Assembly (NCBI GenBank): GCA_027364775.1
Contig: DAHXOS010000014.1
Span: 1 to 33,611, forward strand
Length of the DNA: 33,611 nucleotides
From: a bacterium
Lineage (GTDB): Bacteria; Patescibacteriota; Microgenomatia; Daviesbacterales; UBA10151
Direction: 5' to 3'
Each line of letters opens with the position of its first letter. The first letter of the stretch is position 1. The translations under genes and the position numbers were made by a program. Shown piece after piece: positions 15,266-22,801 of this stretch. The notes beneath the pieces were generated by a model. That model saw nothing but the letters and a program-made list of their open reading frames with translations, was not told the DNA's origin and did no database searches.

Positions 15266-15478
15266 TTATCTGGGCAGAGGGGGTTTAATTTTTACCACCC
15301 TGATATTTTCAATAGTGTTAACATAGTAATTTTTTAGCTGGTAATCGTTACTATCGATATAATTTTTAACCTTTTGTGTAGCTTTGGCGCTGCCTACAGT
15401 GAGTGTAATGTTTATTAAAATCAGAGAGAGAAAAACTGTTACCGATACAAGAAATGTCTTTTTATCTTCAATTTTCAT
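15266..15478 (-). CDS. Small signal-anchored protein
   Basis: From ATG 15478 this is 70 residues: a short basic start (MKIEDKK), one hydrophobic segment (about 8-27) and a polar tail ending in KPPLPR. It is probably anchored with its C-terminus outside. A longer frame starts at 15505, but TGgCATACT ends exactly six bases before ATG 15478, which decides for the shorter one. No family is recognised. It converges on aspS. Confidence 0.6.
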   Translation of the reverse strand: MKIEDKKTFLVSVTVFLSLILINITLTVGSAKATQKVKNYIDSNDYQLKNYYVNTIENIRVVKIKPPLPR

Positions 15479-15547
15479 AGATAGAGTATGCCATTTAGAT
15501 CTCAAATAATTATACCAAATTTAGAATATCTTGATCAAATTTTAAGA

Positions 15548-16126
15548 CTATTTTGAAACAAATTTATTGTCTTTTATATAAAACCTTAACTTTAAATTAG
15601 TAGCTTTAGTTATGCCAATTCTACTTGAGGAGATGATAGTATATTTATCTACTTTTCCGAAATGATTTGCTGAAAGGATATAAATAGGAGACTGAGTTAA
15701 ATAATGGCCGTTATAATCTAAATTAATTGCCAGGGACTGAGTTAACCGAGCCGGACCATTAGTTAAATTATTTAGATTATCAGTTTTTCGCCTTACTTTC
15801 ATTAACTCTATACCTTTAATTGGCTCTAACGCTCTAATTAATACTGCTTCAGCTTGATTTTTTTTGCCTGTGACAACATTAATACAGTAATACAATCCAT
15901 AAATTAAATAGACATATAAATGTCCAGCTGCCCCAAACATAACCTTATTTCTTGAAGTTTGTCCTTTATAACTGTGAGATGCAGGGTCATTTACTAAATA
16001 GGCTTCTGTCTCAACAATTTTACCGATGACTTTTCCTCCGGATAGTTCTGAAACTAAGTAACAACCAAGTAATTGTTTGGCTATACTCTCTGTTGATTGA
16101 TTGTAAAATTTATTATTTAAAATCAT
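15548..16126 (-). CDS. 3-methyladenine DNA glycosylase (AAG/MPG family)
   Basis: The 192-residue protein is an alkyladenine DNA glycosylase, which removes alkylated purines such as 3-methyladenine and hypoxanthine in base excision repair. Family hallmarks are visible: LLGCYLV, the catalytic KIVETEAY segment, HSYKGQTSRNKVMFG, the HLYVYLIYGLYYCINVV strand, EAVLIRALEP, and NGPARLTQSL. The length is normal. TAAAAT lies seven bases before the ATG and AAGGG lies between, so it could be read leaderless or with a short ribosome binding site. Confidence 0.95.
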   Translation of the reverse strand: MILNNKFYNQSTESIAKQLLGCYLVSELSGGKVIGKIVETEAYLVNDPASHSYKGQTSRNKVMFGAAGHLYVYLIYGLYYCINVVTGKKNQAEAVLIRALEPIKGIELMKVRRKTDNLNNLTNGPARLTQSLAINLDYNGHYLTQSPIYILSANHFGKVDKYTIISSSRIGITKATNLKLRFYIKDNKFVSK

Positions 16127-16489
16127 TGCCCTTATTTTACTTTAAAAGGTTTTTTAACATATTCCTTACTATTTTTTTGCATTGTTATATTTTTATAAAT
16201 TTATGATTAATTCATGAAAAAATTACTGCCCGAATTTTTCAGGCAAACTCTCAAAAATACCTTTTTTTATGATCTATTTTTGATCATGACTTCTCCTTTA
16301 ATTTAAAGTTTAGCAAAATTTAAGATTTTTAAAATCAACTTAGAACCTGGGATACTAGAATCTATTTTAATTTTATGGTTAGTATAATAGTTGAAATATA
16401 TTGATATTATTTACCACTAAAAGTTAATTTTACCTGCTTCTTACTCCTTTTTATTTAATTTCTCTAAATATCTGTTTAGAATTGAACCC
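16127..16489. other. AT-rich divergent intergenic region
   Basis: This 363-bp stretch separates divergent genes and is very AT-rich. It contains a perfect inverted repeat ATGATC/GATCAT around a T-rich loop (about 16269-16287) and an imperfect stem TGCCCGA/TCAGGCA (about 16227-16246). One possible 30-codon ORF covers both and is listed separately. TAGAAT at 16477-16482 serves the rightward gene. Confidence 0.5.
16214..16306 (+). CDS. Possible 30-residue peptide
   Basis: An ATG at 16214 opens 30 codons (MKKLLPEFFRQTLKN at the start, hydrophobic FYDLFLIM later) and ends with TAA at 16304-16306. TATGAT at 16202-16207 ends exactly six bases upstream, the same geometry as leaderless genes elsewhere in the window. 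That spacing is the only reason to list it; the AT-rich setting makes chance occurrence plausible. Confidence 0.25.
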   Translation: MKKLLPEFFRQTLKNTFFYDLFLIMTSPLI

Positions 16490-16753
16490 ATGAATATCTT
16501 AGCTTGGGTATTATTTGGTGTGATAACCGGTTTTATAGCTAATTTAGTTGAACCGTCTCCAAGCTTTGGTGGGTTAGTAGGGGCAGTAATTTTAGGTATT
16601 TTGGGTGCAATATTAGGGGGTTTTTTAGCTAATTTAGTATTGGGTGTATCTATAACAGGGTTCAATTTATCTTCTTTTGCAATCTCAATTTTAGGTTCTT
16701 TATTTATACTTTTTGTAAATAGGATAGTTAGCCGTGGGGAAAGGGAAATTTAG
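16490..16753 (+). CDS. GlsB/YeaQ/YmgE-family membrane protein
   Basis: The 87-residue protein has the pattern of the transglycosylase-associated (GlsB/YeaQ/YmgE) family: three hydrophobic segments with glycine-rich turns (FGGLVGAVILGILGAILGG). Family members are small inner-membrane proteins often induced by stress, with no settled biochemical function. TAGAAT ends seven bases before the ATG, so the mRNA is probably leaderless. The next gene begins within 11 bases of the stop, so they form an operon. Confidence 0.88.
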   Translation: MNILAWVLFGVITGFIANLVEPSPSFGGLVGAVILGILGAILGGFLANLVLGVSITGFNLSSFAISILGSLFILFVNRIVSRGEREI

Positions 16754-16763
16754 GATATCCGGT

Positions 16764-17369
16764 ATGGTTTTAGGGACATTTTTTAACAAAGATGATGTCG
16801 AACGTGCAATTTTTGACCTGAATACTTTGGGTTATAACCCTAAAAATATATCGGTTGAGATTAAAGATTTAAATCCATATTTAGGTTACCATTCAGATAG
16901 CGGTTCTGGTATTTTCCCAGGATTATTTTTGGGTGCCGGGATTGGAGGAATGTTAGGTGGTATTGTAGGATTACTGATTGGTTTAGGTACAATTGTATTT
17001 CCGGGAATTAATTCTTTATTTATCGGTCGCTCTTTGGTTGAAATTTTAGGCTTATCTGGAACAGTAGCAACGATTTTTTCGGGTGTGGTTACCGGTTTAT
17101 TAGCTGGAGGATTAATTGGTTTGGGGATTTCCAGAAAAAGTGAGGAGAAAATATTGGTCTCAGTGCCAACTGCAATACGGCAGCAAAATGAGGTTAGGGA
17201 GGTTTTCCAAGCTTATGGCGCTAGCCAGATAAAAACAGTAAAAGATTTTTTAGCTTCCAAAATGACGACTAGCCAACCGGAATATAGTAGTTTAACCCAA
17301 AGTATAAGATCATCTTCACCGGCTTTTTATTCAGAGGTTAGAAGAACAACTCTTAAAAAAAGAACTTAA
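16764..17369 (+). CDS. General-stress (YflT-like) membrane protein
   Basis: Using ATG 16764, this is 201 residues. The N-terminus (VLGTFFNKDDVERAIFDLNTLGY...ISVEI) resembles the YflT/general stress protein 17M domain. It is followed by two long glycine-rich hydrophobic segments (about 55-85 and 95-125), then a second small soluble domain and a Ser/Thr-rich basic tail. The frame extends to a GTG at 16734, but that would overlap the previous gene; AGGA upstream of ATG 16764 favours the later start. It shares an operon with the GlsB-like gene, and both look like envelope stress proteins. Function is unknown. Confidence 0.75.
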   Translation: MVLGTFFNKDDVERAIFDLNTLGYNPKNISVEIKDLNPYLGYHSDSGSGIFPGLFLGAGIGGMLGGIVGLLIGLGTIVFPGINSLFIGRSLVEILGLSGTVATIFSGVVTGLLAGGLIGLGISRKSEEKILVSVPTAIRQQNEVREVFQAYGASQIKTVKDFLASKMTTSQPEYSSLTQSIRSSSPAFYSEVRRTTLKKRT

Positions 17370-17378
17370 TTTTAGACG

Positions 17379-17429
17379 AAAAAACCCGCACGTAGCGGGT
17401 TCTCTCGAAAACCTACCTTGCAGTAAGCA
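17379..17429 (-). ncRNA. Candidate small RNA with its own promoter and terminator
   Basis: On the minus strand a good sigma70 promoter (TTGACC at 17465-17460, 18-base spacer, TGcTAAGAT with -10 at 17441-17436) predicts a start near 17429. About 30 bases later comes a perfect 7-bp hairpin (AACCCGC 17383-17389 with GCGGGTT 17395-17401 on the + strand), followed in the minus direction by six T's. That is a textbook intrinsic terminator, so the unit would make an RNA of about 50 bases with no open frame. The same hairpin lies just after the + strand stress gene but lacks a T-run in that direction. Confidence 0.5.
17383..17401 (-). terminator. Intrinsic terminator hairpin (minus direction)
   Basis: A perfect 7-bp GC-rich stem with a 5-base loop is followed on the minus strand by TTTTTT (complement of 17379-17384, partly within the stem). 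In the + direction the bases after the stem are CTCTCG, so termination of the rightward operon is weaker. Confidence 0.7.
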
Positions 17430-17435
17430 AATGTT

Positions 17436-17465
17436 ATCTTAGCAAATATTTTTTTGCTTGGTCAA
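17436..17465 (-). promoter_or_regulatory. Promoter of the candidate small RNA
   Basis: TTGACC at 17465-17460 and TAAGAT at 17441-17436 are 18 bases apart, with TG one base before the -10. No minus-strand coding gene follows, only the hairpin terminator. Confidence 0.5.
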
Positions 17466-17493
17466 TTGATGCAGAATATATCAAATTAGGACA

Positions 17494-17510
17494 TGGTATA
17501 TAATAAACTC
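17494..17510 (+). promoter_or_regulatory. Leaderless promoter of rpiB
   Basis: TGgTATATAAT spans 17494-17504. Read as TATAAT (17499-17504), the -10 ends six bases before ATG 17511. Read as TGgTATATA, it is an extended -10 with an eight-base gap. Confidence 0.6.
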
Positions 17511-17957
17511 ATGATATTTTTGGGTGCTGATCATAGAGGTTTTGAACTTAAAGAAAGAATTAGGAAACTTCTTTTGGATGAAGGTTATCAGATAACTGAT
17601 TTAGGAAATAAACAGCTTGATCCAGGTGATGACTATGTTATTTTTGCAGAAAAAGTTGCAGAAGCAGTAGTAAATGATCCTGCTAACAGAGGTATTTTAT
17701 TTTGTGGGTCTGGTGCAGGGGTTGATATTGTTGCTAATAAAATAGATGGCATCAGGTCTGCTTTAGTATTTGATTTGGCTAGAACAATCCAAGCTAGAGA
17801 ACATGAAGATGTAAACATAATTTCTTTACCTGCAGATACTTTAGAGGTAGAAAAAGCTTATGAAATGGTTAAAGCTTTTTTAAATACAAAGTTTAGTGGT
17901 GAGACAAGACATCTACGGAGGCTTGAGGAATTAAAGGAAGTAGAAGAGCATCACTAA
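17511..17957 (+). CDS. rpiB: Ribose-5-phosphate isomerase B
   Basis: The 148-residue protein is an RpiB/LacA/LacB-family isomerase interconverting ribose 5-phosphate and ribulose 5-phosphate in the non-oxidative pentose phosphate pathway. It shows the GADHRGFELK opening, a LFCGSGAGVDIVANKIDGIRSA active-site stretch with Cys65, and the REHEDVNIISLPAD segment. An upstream in-frame ATG at 17493 adds six residues, but it lies on the promoter, so ATG 17511 is chosen. The stop overlaps the rpe start by one base (TAATG). It heads a run of sugar-phosphate genes. Confidence 0.95.
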   Translation: MIFLGADHRGFELKERIRKLLLDEGYQITDLGNKQLDPGDDYVIFAEKVAEAVVNDPANRGILFCGSGAGVDIVANKIDGIRSALVFDLARTIQAREHEDVNIISLPADTLEVEKAYEMVKAFLNTKFSGETRHLRRLEELKEVEEHH

Positions 17958-18616
17958 TGGTTACAATTATTCCAGCAATTTTAGCAACTACACCAGATCA
18001 ATTTAAAGCAGATTTAGAAAAGATAAACAGAAGCCCAAGTTTAGAGCAGGGTTGGTTACATTGTGATTTTGCAGATGGAGAATTTGTAAAAAATAAATCT
18101 GTGGGAGTTGAAGTATTTAACCAAAATAAAATATCTTTAAATCTTGAAGTCCATCTAATGGTTTTATCTCCAGATGAATGGTTTATAAAACTTCAACAAT
18201 TTAATATAAAACGGGTTATTGTGCATATTGAAGTTGATAGTCAAAGATTACAAAATACCATTAAAGCTTGTAAAGACTCCGGTGTGGAGTTAGGGTTAGC
18301 TATAAAAATGGAAACTTCCTTAGAAAAATTAGAACCATACTGGGATATAATAGATTTAGTACTGATAATGTCTATTGAGCCGGGATTTCAGGGGCAACCT
18401 TTTAAGGAAGGTGCATTAGAAAGGGTTAAAGAAGTTAAAAGATTAAGGGAGAAACAAGGATTTAAGTTTAAAATAGGAGTTGATGGTCATATTAATGATA
18501 GTAATATTAAGGAAGCGATAGAGGCAGGTGCAGATAACTTAGTAGTTGGTTCTTATTTATTAAATGGAGATATAGAAGAAAATGTTGAAAAACTTTGGGA
18601 AAAAATTAATTCATAA
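17957..18616 (+). CDS. rpe: Ribulose-phosphate 3-epimerase
   Basis: The 219-residue TIM-barrel enzyme converts ribulose 5-phosphate to xylulose 5-phosphate. Family motifs are present in slightly divergent form: IIPAILA at the first strand, HCDFADGEFV in place of H-x-D-x-MDG, LEVHLMV, IMSIEPGFQGQPF in place of MSVNPGFGGQ, and GVDGHIN then VVGSYLL for phosphate binding. The start overlaps rpiB by one base and the end overlaps the next gene by 35 bases, so all three are one transcript. Confidence 0.93.
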   Translation: MVTIIPAILATTPDQFKADLEKINRSPSLEQGWLHCDFADGEFVKNKSVGVEVFNQNKISLNLEVHLMVLSPDEWFIKLQQFNIKRVIVHIEVDSQRLQNTIKACKDSGVELGLAIKMETSLEKLEPYWDIIDLVLIMSIEPGFQGQPFKEGALERVKEVKRLREKQGFKFKIGVDGHINDSNIKEAIEAGADNLVVGSYLLNGDIEENVEKLWEKINS

Positions 18617-19238
18617 AGTTAAAAAATCTTCACATTTAATCCAAACAGTTGCTATTTTTGGTTATGCTAATGCCAAAGAGGGAGAAGCTTTATATAAAGA
18701 TGTGTTTGAAGTTACTAAAAAATTAGCTGAGCAAGGTTATACAGTAGTTGATGGTGGAGGGCCGGGGGTGATGCGAGCTGCAACTTTAGGAGCAAAAAAA
18801 GGAGGAGGAAAGGTAATTGGAGTGACGCTTTATCCTAAAGATATGAAGAATTTTGAAGGCCGGGATGCAAAAAATCTATTTGATGTTGAAATAAAAACTG
18901 ATACTTATGTTGAGCGGACACTAACTTTAATGAAACAGGGACAGGTGTATGTTATTTTCAAAGGTGGTACGGGAACAATCTCAGAATTTGGAATGGCTTG
19001 GGGTTTGGCCAGGTTATATTTTGGCCACCACAAACCGCTAATTTTATACGGGGATTTTTGGTATAAAATAATTGGCACATTCAAGGATCATATGCTGCTT
19101 CGTCCTGAGGAACTGAAAGTTTTTAAAATTGTTAATTCACCTAATGAAGTAATTTCAGCTATTAAAGAGTTTGAAAAAGAATATTTAAAAGGAGAGCATA
19201 AACATATTAAGCCTACTAAAAATGGCTTTAGACTTTGA
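18582..19238 (+). CDS. LOG-family (TIGR00730-like) protein
   Basis: The 218-residue protein belongs to the LOG / 'lysine decarboxylase-like' family. It has the GGGPGVMRAATLGAKKGGGK stretch and the nucleotide-binding KGGTGTISEFGMAW, which corresponds to PGGxGTxxE. Characterised members are nucleoside 5'-monophosphate phosphoribohydrolases, releasing ribose 5-phosphate from AMP-like substrates. That fits its place between rpe and transketolase, where ribose 5-phosphate is used. The first G of PGG is preceded by K instead of P. The TGA stop doubles as the TGa of the downstream extended -10 promoter. Confidence 0.85.
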   Translation: MLKNFGKKLIHKVKKSSHLIQTVAIFGYANAKEGEALYKDVFEVTKKLAEQGYTVVDGGGPGVMRAATLGAKKGGGKVIGVTLYPKDMKNFEGRDAKNLFDVEIKTDTYVERTLTLMKQGQVYVIFKGGTGTISEFGMAWGLARLYFGHHKPLILYGDFWYKIIGTFKDHMLLRPEELKVFKIVNSPNEVISAIKEFEKEYLKGEHKHIKPTKNGFRL

Positions 19239-19250
19239 TATACTTAATTT
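19236..19250 (+). promoter_or_regulatory. Extended -10 promoter TGaTATACT of transketolase, leaderless
   Basis: TG at 19236-19237, A, TATACT at 19239-19244, then six bases to ATG 19251. It lies on the stop codon of the LOG gene, giving the transketolase genes a second, internal promoter. Confidence 0.65.
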
Positions 19251-20108
19251 ATGACTCTTTCTGCTCAAGATGTTGAAAAACTTAAACTGACTGCTAATTC
19301 TATCAGAGAAGATATTATTAAAATGCTGCTTGAAGCAAAATCCGGGCATTCTGCAGGTCCTCTAGGTTTAGCGGATATTTTTACAGCACTTTATTTTAAT
19401 GTCCTTAAACACGACCCTAAAAACCCTAATTGGGAAGAAAGAGACAGATTGGTTCTATCGTGTGGACATACCTGTCCGGTTTTATATACTGTTATGGCTT
19501 ATGCCGGGTATTTTGATAAAACTGAGTTACTAACATTAAGGAAATTAGGTTCAAGGTTGCAGGGTCATCCTCACCGGACTGCTTTGCCCGGTTTAGAAAC
19601 TACCTCAGGTCCATTAGGGTCCGGTCTTTCTCAAGCTTCCGGTATGGCTTTGGTAGGAAAGACAGATCAAAAATCCTGGAGAGTTTATTGTGTGATGAGT
19701 GATGGGGAGCAAGATGAAGGAAATACATGGGAGGCGGTAATGTTTGCTGCCAAGTATAAATTAGATAATTTAACTGCAATTTTAGATAGAAACAATATTC
19801 AAATAGATGGACACACAGAAGATGTGATGCCGCTTGATTCATTAAAAGCTAAGTATGAAGCTTTTGGTTGGAATGCTATAGAAATTGATGGGCATGATTT
19901 TAATCAGATAATTGATGCTTACTCTCAGGCAAAAGAACTTAAAGGTAAACCCACTTTAATTTTAGCCAAGACTGTCCCTGGGAAGGGTGTGGATTTTATG
20001 GAAGGAAAATATGAGTGGCATGGTAAAACCCCAAATTCTGAGGAAGCTAAAAAGGCCTTATATGAACTTAGGACTTTGCAGGGAAAGATTAAGTCAGAAC
20101 ATGAATGA
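19251..20108 (+). CDS. Transketolase, N-terminal (thiamine diphosphate) subunit
   Basis: The 285-residue protein is the N-terminal half of a split transketolase. It carries the GHSAGPLGLADIFTALYF opening, VLSCGHTCPVLY, the GPLGSGLSQASGMAL segment and the thiamine diphosphate/Mg motif SDGEQDEGNTWEA, followed by NNIQIDG. With the next gene it moves two-carbon units between sugar phosphates. The two genes overlap by eight bases, so the subunits are made together. Split transketolases occur in archaea and many bacteria including CPR lineages. Confidence 0.95.
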   Translation: MTLSAQDVEKLKLTANSIREDIIKMLLEAKSGHSAGPLGLADIFTALYFNVLKHDPKNPNWEERDRLVLSCGHTCPVLYTVMAYAGYFDKTELLTLRKLGSRLQGHPHRTALPGLETTSGPLGSGLSQASGMALVGKTDQKSWRVYCVMSDGEQDEGNTWEAVMFAAKYKLDNLTAILDRNNIQIDGHTEDVMPLDSLKAKYEAFGWNAIEIDGHDFNQIIDAYSQAKELKGKPTLILAKTVPGKGVDFMEGKYEWHGKTPNSEEAKKALYELRTLQGKIKSEHE

Positions 20109-21126
20109 TAAAAATTTAAATCCTAAACTGTTTGATCAAGATATTGAAAGAGTTCCATCCAGGGATGGTTTCGGTGAAGGACTGGTTTTAGCAGGGGAGC
20201 AGGATAAAAATGTAGTGGCCCTTTGTGCGGATTTAACTGAGTCAACCAGAATGCAGGAATTTAAAAATAAATTTATTGAAAGATTTTTTGAAGTAGGTGT
20301 AGCAGAGCAAAATTTAGTAACTACAGCTTCTGGTATGGCAGCTTGTGGCAAAATTGCTTTTACTGCATCTTATGCTACTTTTTCACCCGGGAGAAACTGG
20401 GAGCAAATCAGAACTACAATTTGTTATAACGATCAACCGGTCAAGATAGTAGGTGCCCACGCTGGAATCTCTGTAGGTCCTGATGGAGCAACTCACCAGG
20501 CCTTGGAAGATATTGCTTTAATGAGGGTGTTGCCAAATATGGTAGTGGTTGTTCCGGCAGATTCTATAGAGGCAAAAAAAGCTACATTGGCAATTGCTAA
20601 AAATAACAAACCAAGTTATATAAGATTATCCAGAGATAAAGTACCAACTATTACCACAGAAGAAACTCCATTTGAAATTAGCCGAGCTGAAGTTTTATGG
20701 GATCTTTCGGCTGCAGAATCATTTAGACATTCTTCATCAGGTCGCTTTGCAGACGTAACAGTTATAGCTTGTGGCCAGATAGTCTATCAGGCTTTGCTGG
20801 CTGCAAAAGAATTGGCTGAAAATAAAATCTCAGTTAGAGTAATTAATTGTCACACTATTAAACCAATTGATGTTAAAACTATAATCCAAGCTGCAGAGGA
20901 AACAGGAGCAATTGTGACTGCTGAGGAGCACCAGATTAATGGAGGATTGGGCTCAGCTGTTGCCGAAGTAGTTTCCGAGCATTTTCCAGTTCCGATTAAG
21001 ATGGTGGGAATTAAGGATCATTTTGGAGAGAGTGGAGAAGGAGGAGAGTTGCTTGAAAAATTTGGATTGACCAAAAAAGATATTATTAAAGCAATCACCC
21101 AAGTTATAAGAGTTAAAAATAAATAA
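20101..21126 (+). CDS. Transketolase, C-terminal (pyrimidine-binding) subunit
   Basis: From ATG 20101 the protein has 341 residues. It includes the Pyr-binding domain (VALCADLTESTRM, FFEVGVAEQN with the catalytic glutamate, ASGMAACGKIAF) and the C-terminal transketolase domain (GAIVTAEEHQINGGLGS). The frame is open much further upstream, but that part lies inside the N-subunit gene in another frame, so ATG 20101, overlapping its stop, is chosen. A roughly 17-residue segment near residue 205 (SAAESFRHSSSGRF) is unlike other transketolases I know and may be a surface insert. Confidence 0.95.
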   Translation: MNDKNLNPKLFDQDIERVPSRDGFGEGLVLAGEQDKNVVALCADLTESTRMQEFKNKFIERFFEVGVAEQNLVTTASGMAACGKIAFTASYATFSPGRNWEQIRTTICYNDQPVKIVGAHAGISVGPDGATHQALEDIALMRVLPNMVVVVPADSIEAKKATLAIAKNNKPSYIRLSRDKVPTITTEETPFEISRAEVLWDLSAAESFRHSSSGRFADVTVIACGQIVYQALLAAKELAENKISVRVINCHTIKPIDVKTIIQAAEETGAIVTAEEHQINGGLGSAVAEVVSEHFPVPIKMVGIKDHFGESGEGGELLEKFGLTKKDIIKAITQVIRVKNK

Positions 21127-21127
21127 G

Positions 21128-21475
21128 CTAAATTGTTTGGCCTTCAATAATATCTACAGGGGCGTATTTTTTAAGAATCTCTAAGTTTTTAATATTGGCT
21201 TTAAATGCAAAATCGGCAATTTGGCCAACCACCGGAATAAAATCAAGTGAAAAATCTATTAAAACATTTTTGATCATTTGGACAATCTTATCTTGAGGTA
21301 GCTTCATATCTATAGCTATCCAGATAATATAAAAAGACAAAGCAGCTGCAAAAACATCACCGGCTATTGGAAAAAATCCAAGCAAGGGGTCTAGACCAAA
21401 ACGAAATTTCCCAACCCCATATTTATTATCTAGTAAATTTGCCAGGTATTCTGCAGTTTTTAAATGAGAATTCAT
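21128..21475 (-). CDS. DUF4112 membrane-associated protein
   Basis: The 115-residue protein matches the DUF4112 pattern: FGLDPLLGFFPIAGDVFAAALS, then a hydrophobic helix, then DFSLDFIPVVGQIADFAFKAN and a late NLEIL. The two PxxG-D turns are characteristic. Function is unknown; hydrophobicity suggests membrane association. The gene converges on the transketolase gene with a single base between stops. Confidence 0.88.
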   Translation of the reverse strand: MNSHLKTAEYLANLLDNKYGVGKFRFGLDPLLGFFPIAGDVFAAALSFYIIWIAIDMKLPQDKIVQMIKNVLIDFSLDFIPVVGQIADFAFKANIKNLEILKKYAPVDIIEGQTI

Positions 21476-21521
21476 GCTAACTATTCTAAGAGAAGACTAT
21501 TAGAAAGTGGTAAGTTTAGGT

Positions 21522-21533
21522 TAATATATTAGT
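21522..21533 (+). promoter_or_regulatory. -10 element TAATAT, leaderless
   Basis: TAATAT at 21522-21527 ends exactly six bases before the ATG of the 49-codon gene. Confidence 0.45.
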
Positions 21534-21683
21534 ATGGGTTGTGGAGGAGTTTGTGCAACGCTTGCCAGTATAGAAGTTATTTTTAGCCTGATTGGTTATA
21601 TGACTCTTTTTCTTTTTACTTTTTTAATTTCGGTTTTAAGTTATCTATGGAATTTTTTATTAATCCGTCTTTACAAAAAATAA
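21534..21683 (+). CDS. 49-residue membrane peptide
   Basis: The short gene opens with MGCGGVCATLASIEV, followed by one long hydrophobic segment (about 16-43) and a basic end, RLYKK. The three cysteines and glycines at the start could be a metal or lipid site, but no lipobox is present. The promoter sits at the six-base spacing seen for other leaderless genes, and the membrane-like composition supports translation. No family is known. Confidence 0.5.
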   Translation: MGCGGVCATLASIEVIFSLIGYMTLFLFTFLISVLSYLWNFLLIRLYKK

Positions 21684-21808
21684 CTTAACAGATAAAGACG
21701 TAACTTATTTTAAATATCATAAAGCTGTTTATTCCAGTACCCCGCGTTTAGAATGGTCTTTAAACTTCGAGTCTTCCACCAACTTCTAATTTAGGTTACT
21801 ATTTAATA

Positions 21809-22801
21809 ATGTTTGATTTAATTTCCATTGGTGATTGTGTAATTGACACTTTTATTCCCTTAATTGATGCTGAAATAATTCAAAAAGAGAATACTGATAC
21901 ATCTCTGCTTGCAATGAGATATGGGGACAAAATTCCAGTAGAACCGTCTATTTCGATGGTTGCAGGTAACGCTGCCAACAATGCAGTTGGGGCAGCACGT
22001 TTAGGGCTAAAAACCGCAATTTATACTAATGTTGGGAATAAAGATGATGATGAAGCCGACAACCGTATTATGGCTAAGTTTAAAAAAGAAAAAATAGATA
22101 CCCGCTATGTTATAGAAAATGCTGATTTACCTTCCAATCATCATGTAGTTTTAAACTTTAAAGGAGAGAGGACTATATTAATTTATCATCAGCCATGGAA
22201 ATTTAACTTACCAGATCTTGACCGGTCAAAGTGGGTATATTTAACTTCCCTATCCCCTTCTTATGTAGATTCAAATTTGGTAGAGCAAATTATTAATTAT
22301 GTTGAAAGGACTAGTACAAAATTAATGTATCAACCGGGAACTTTTCAACTGAAACAAGGGTTAAAAAAGAATGCAAAATTAATTGCTTTATCAGAAGTAT
22401 TTATTTTAAATTTACAGGAAGCTAGGTTGCTAATTGATGGTGATCTAGGATCTAATACTAGTGCTAAGAAGTTATTAAAAGATATACTGAATTTGGGACC
22501 AAAAAAAGTTGTGATTACTGATGGTGGGAATGGGTCATATGGCGCAGATAATCTGGGATTTTACAAATTAGGTTTATTCCCTGCTAAGTTGCTAGAGATG
22601 ACAGGTTCAGGGGATGCTTATGCAACCGGTTTATTAGCCGGGCTATTTCATGGTGAAGAGTTAAAGGAATCAATGAGGTGGGGAGCTGCTAATGGAGCAT
22701 CTGTTGTTGAGCAAATTGGACCTCAAGCAGGTTTACTAACTTTTGAAAAAATGAAAACAGTCTTAAAGTCTTATAATGATATAATAGCAAAGGATATATA
22801 A
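21809..22801 (+). CDS. PfkB-family carbohydrate kinase
   Basis: The 330-residue protein is a ribokinase/PfkB-type sugar kinase. The N-terminal signature is in SMVAGNAANNAVGAARLG, and the C-terminal ATP/anion-hole signature is EMTGSGDAYATG, where the second Asp is the catalytic base (family form DTTGAGD). The substrate cannot be read from sequence. The aldolase starts directly after its stop, so a fructose- or tagatose-phosphate kinase role in glycolysis or sugar interconversion is likely. TACTAT ends six bases before the ATG, so the transcript is probably leaderless. Confidence 0.88.
   Translation: MFDLISIGDCVIDTFIPLIDAEIIQKENTDTSLLAMRYGDKIPVEPSISMVAGNAANNAVGAARLGLKTAIYTNVGNKDDDEADNRIMAKFKKEKIDTRYVIENADLPSNHHVVLNFKGERTILIYHQPWKFNLPDLDRSKWVYLTSLSPSYVDSNLVEQIINYVERTSTKLMYQPGTFQLKQGLKKNAKLIALSEVFILNLQEARLLIDGDLGSNTSAKKLLKDILNLGPKKVVITDGGNGSYGADNLGFYKLGLFPAKLLEMTGSGDAYATGLLAGLFHGEELKESMRWGAANGASVVEQIGPQAGLLTFEKMKTVLKSYNDIIAKDI

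Noticed and set aside
19987..20100. Upstream extension of the transketolase C-subunit
   Set aside because: This stretch is the out-of-frame shadow of the N-subunit gene; ATG 20101 gives the normal subunit start.
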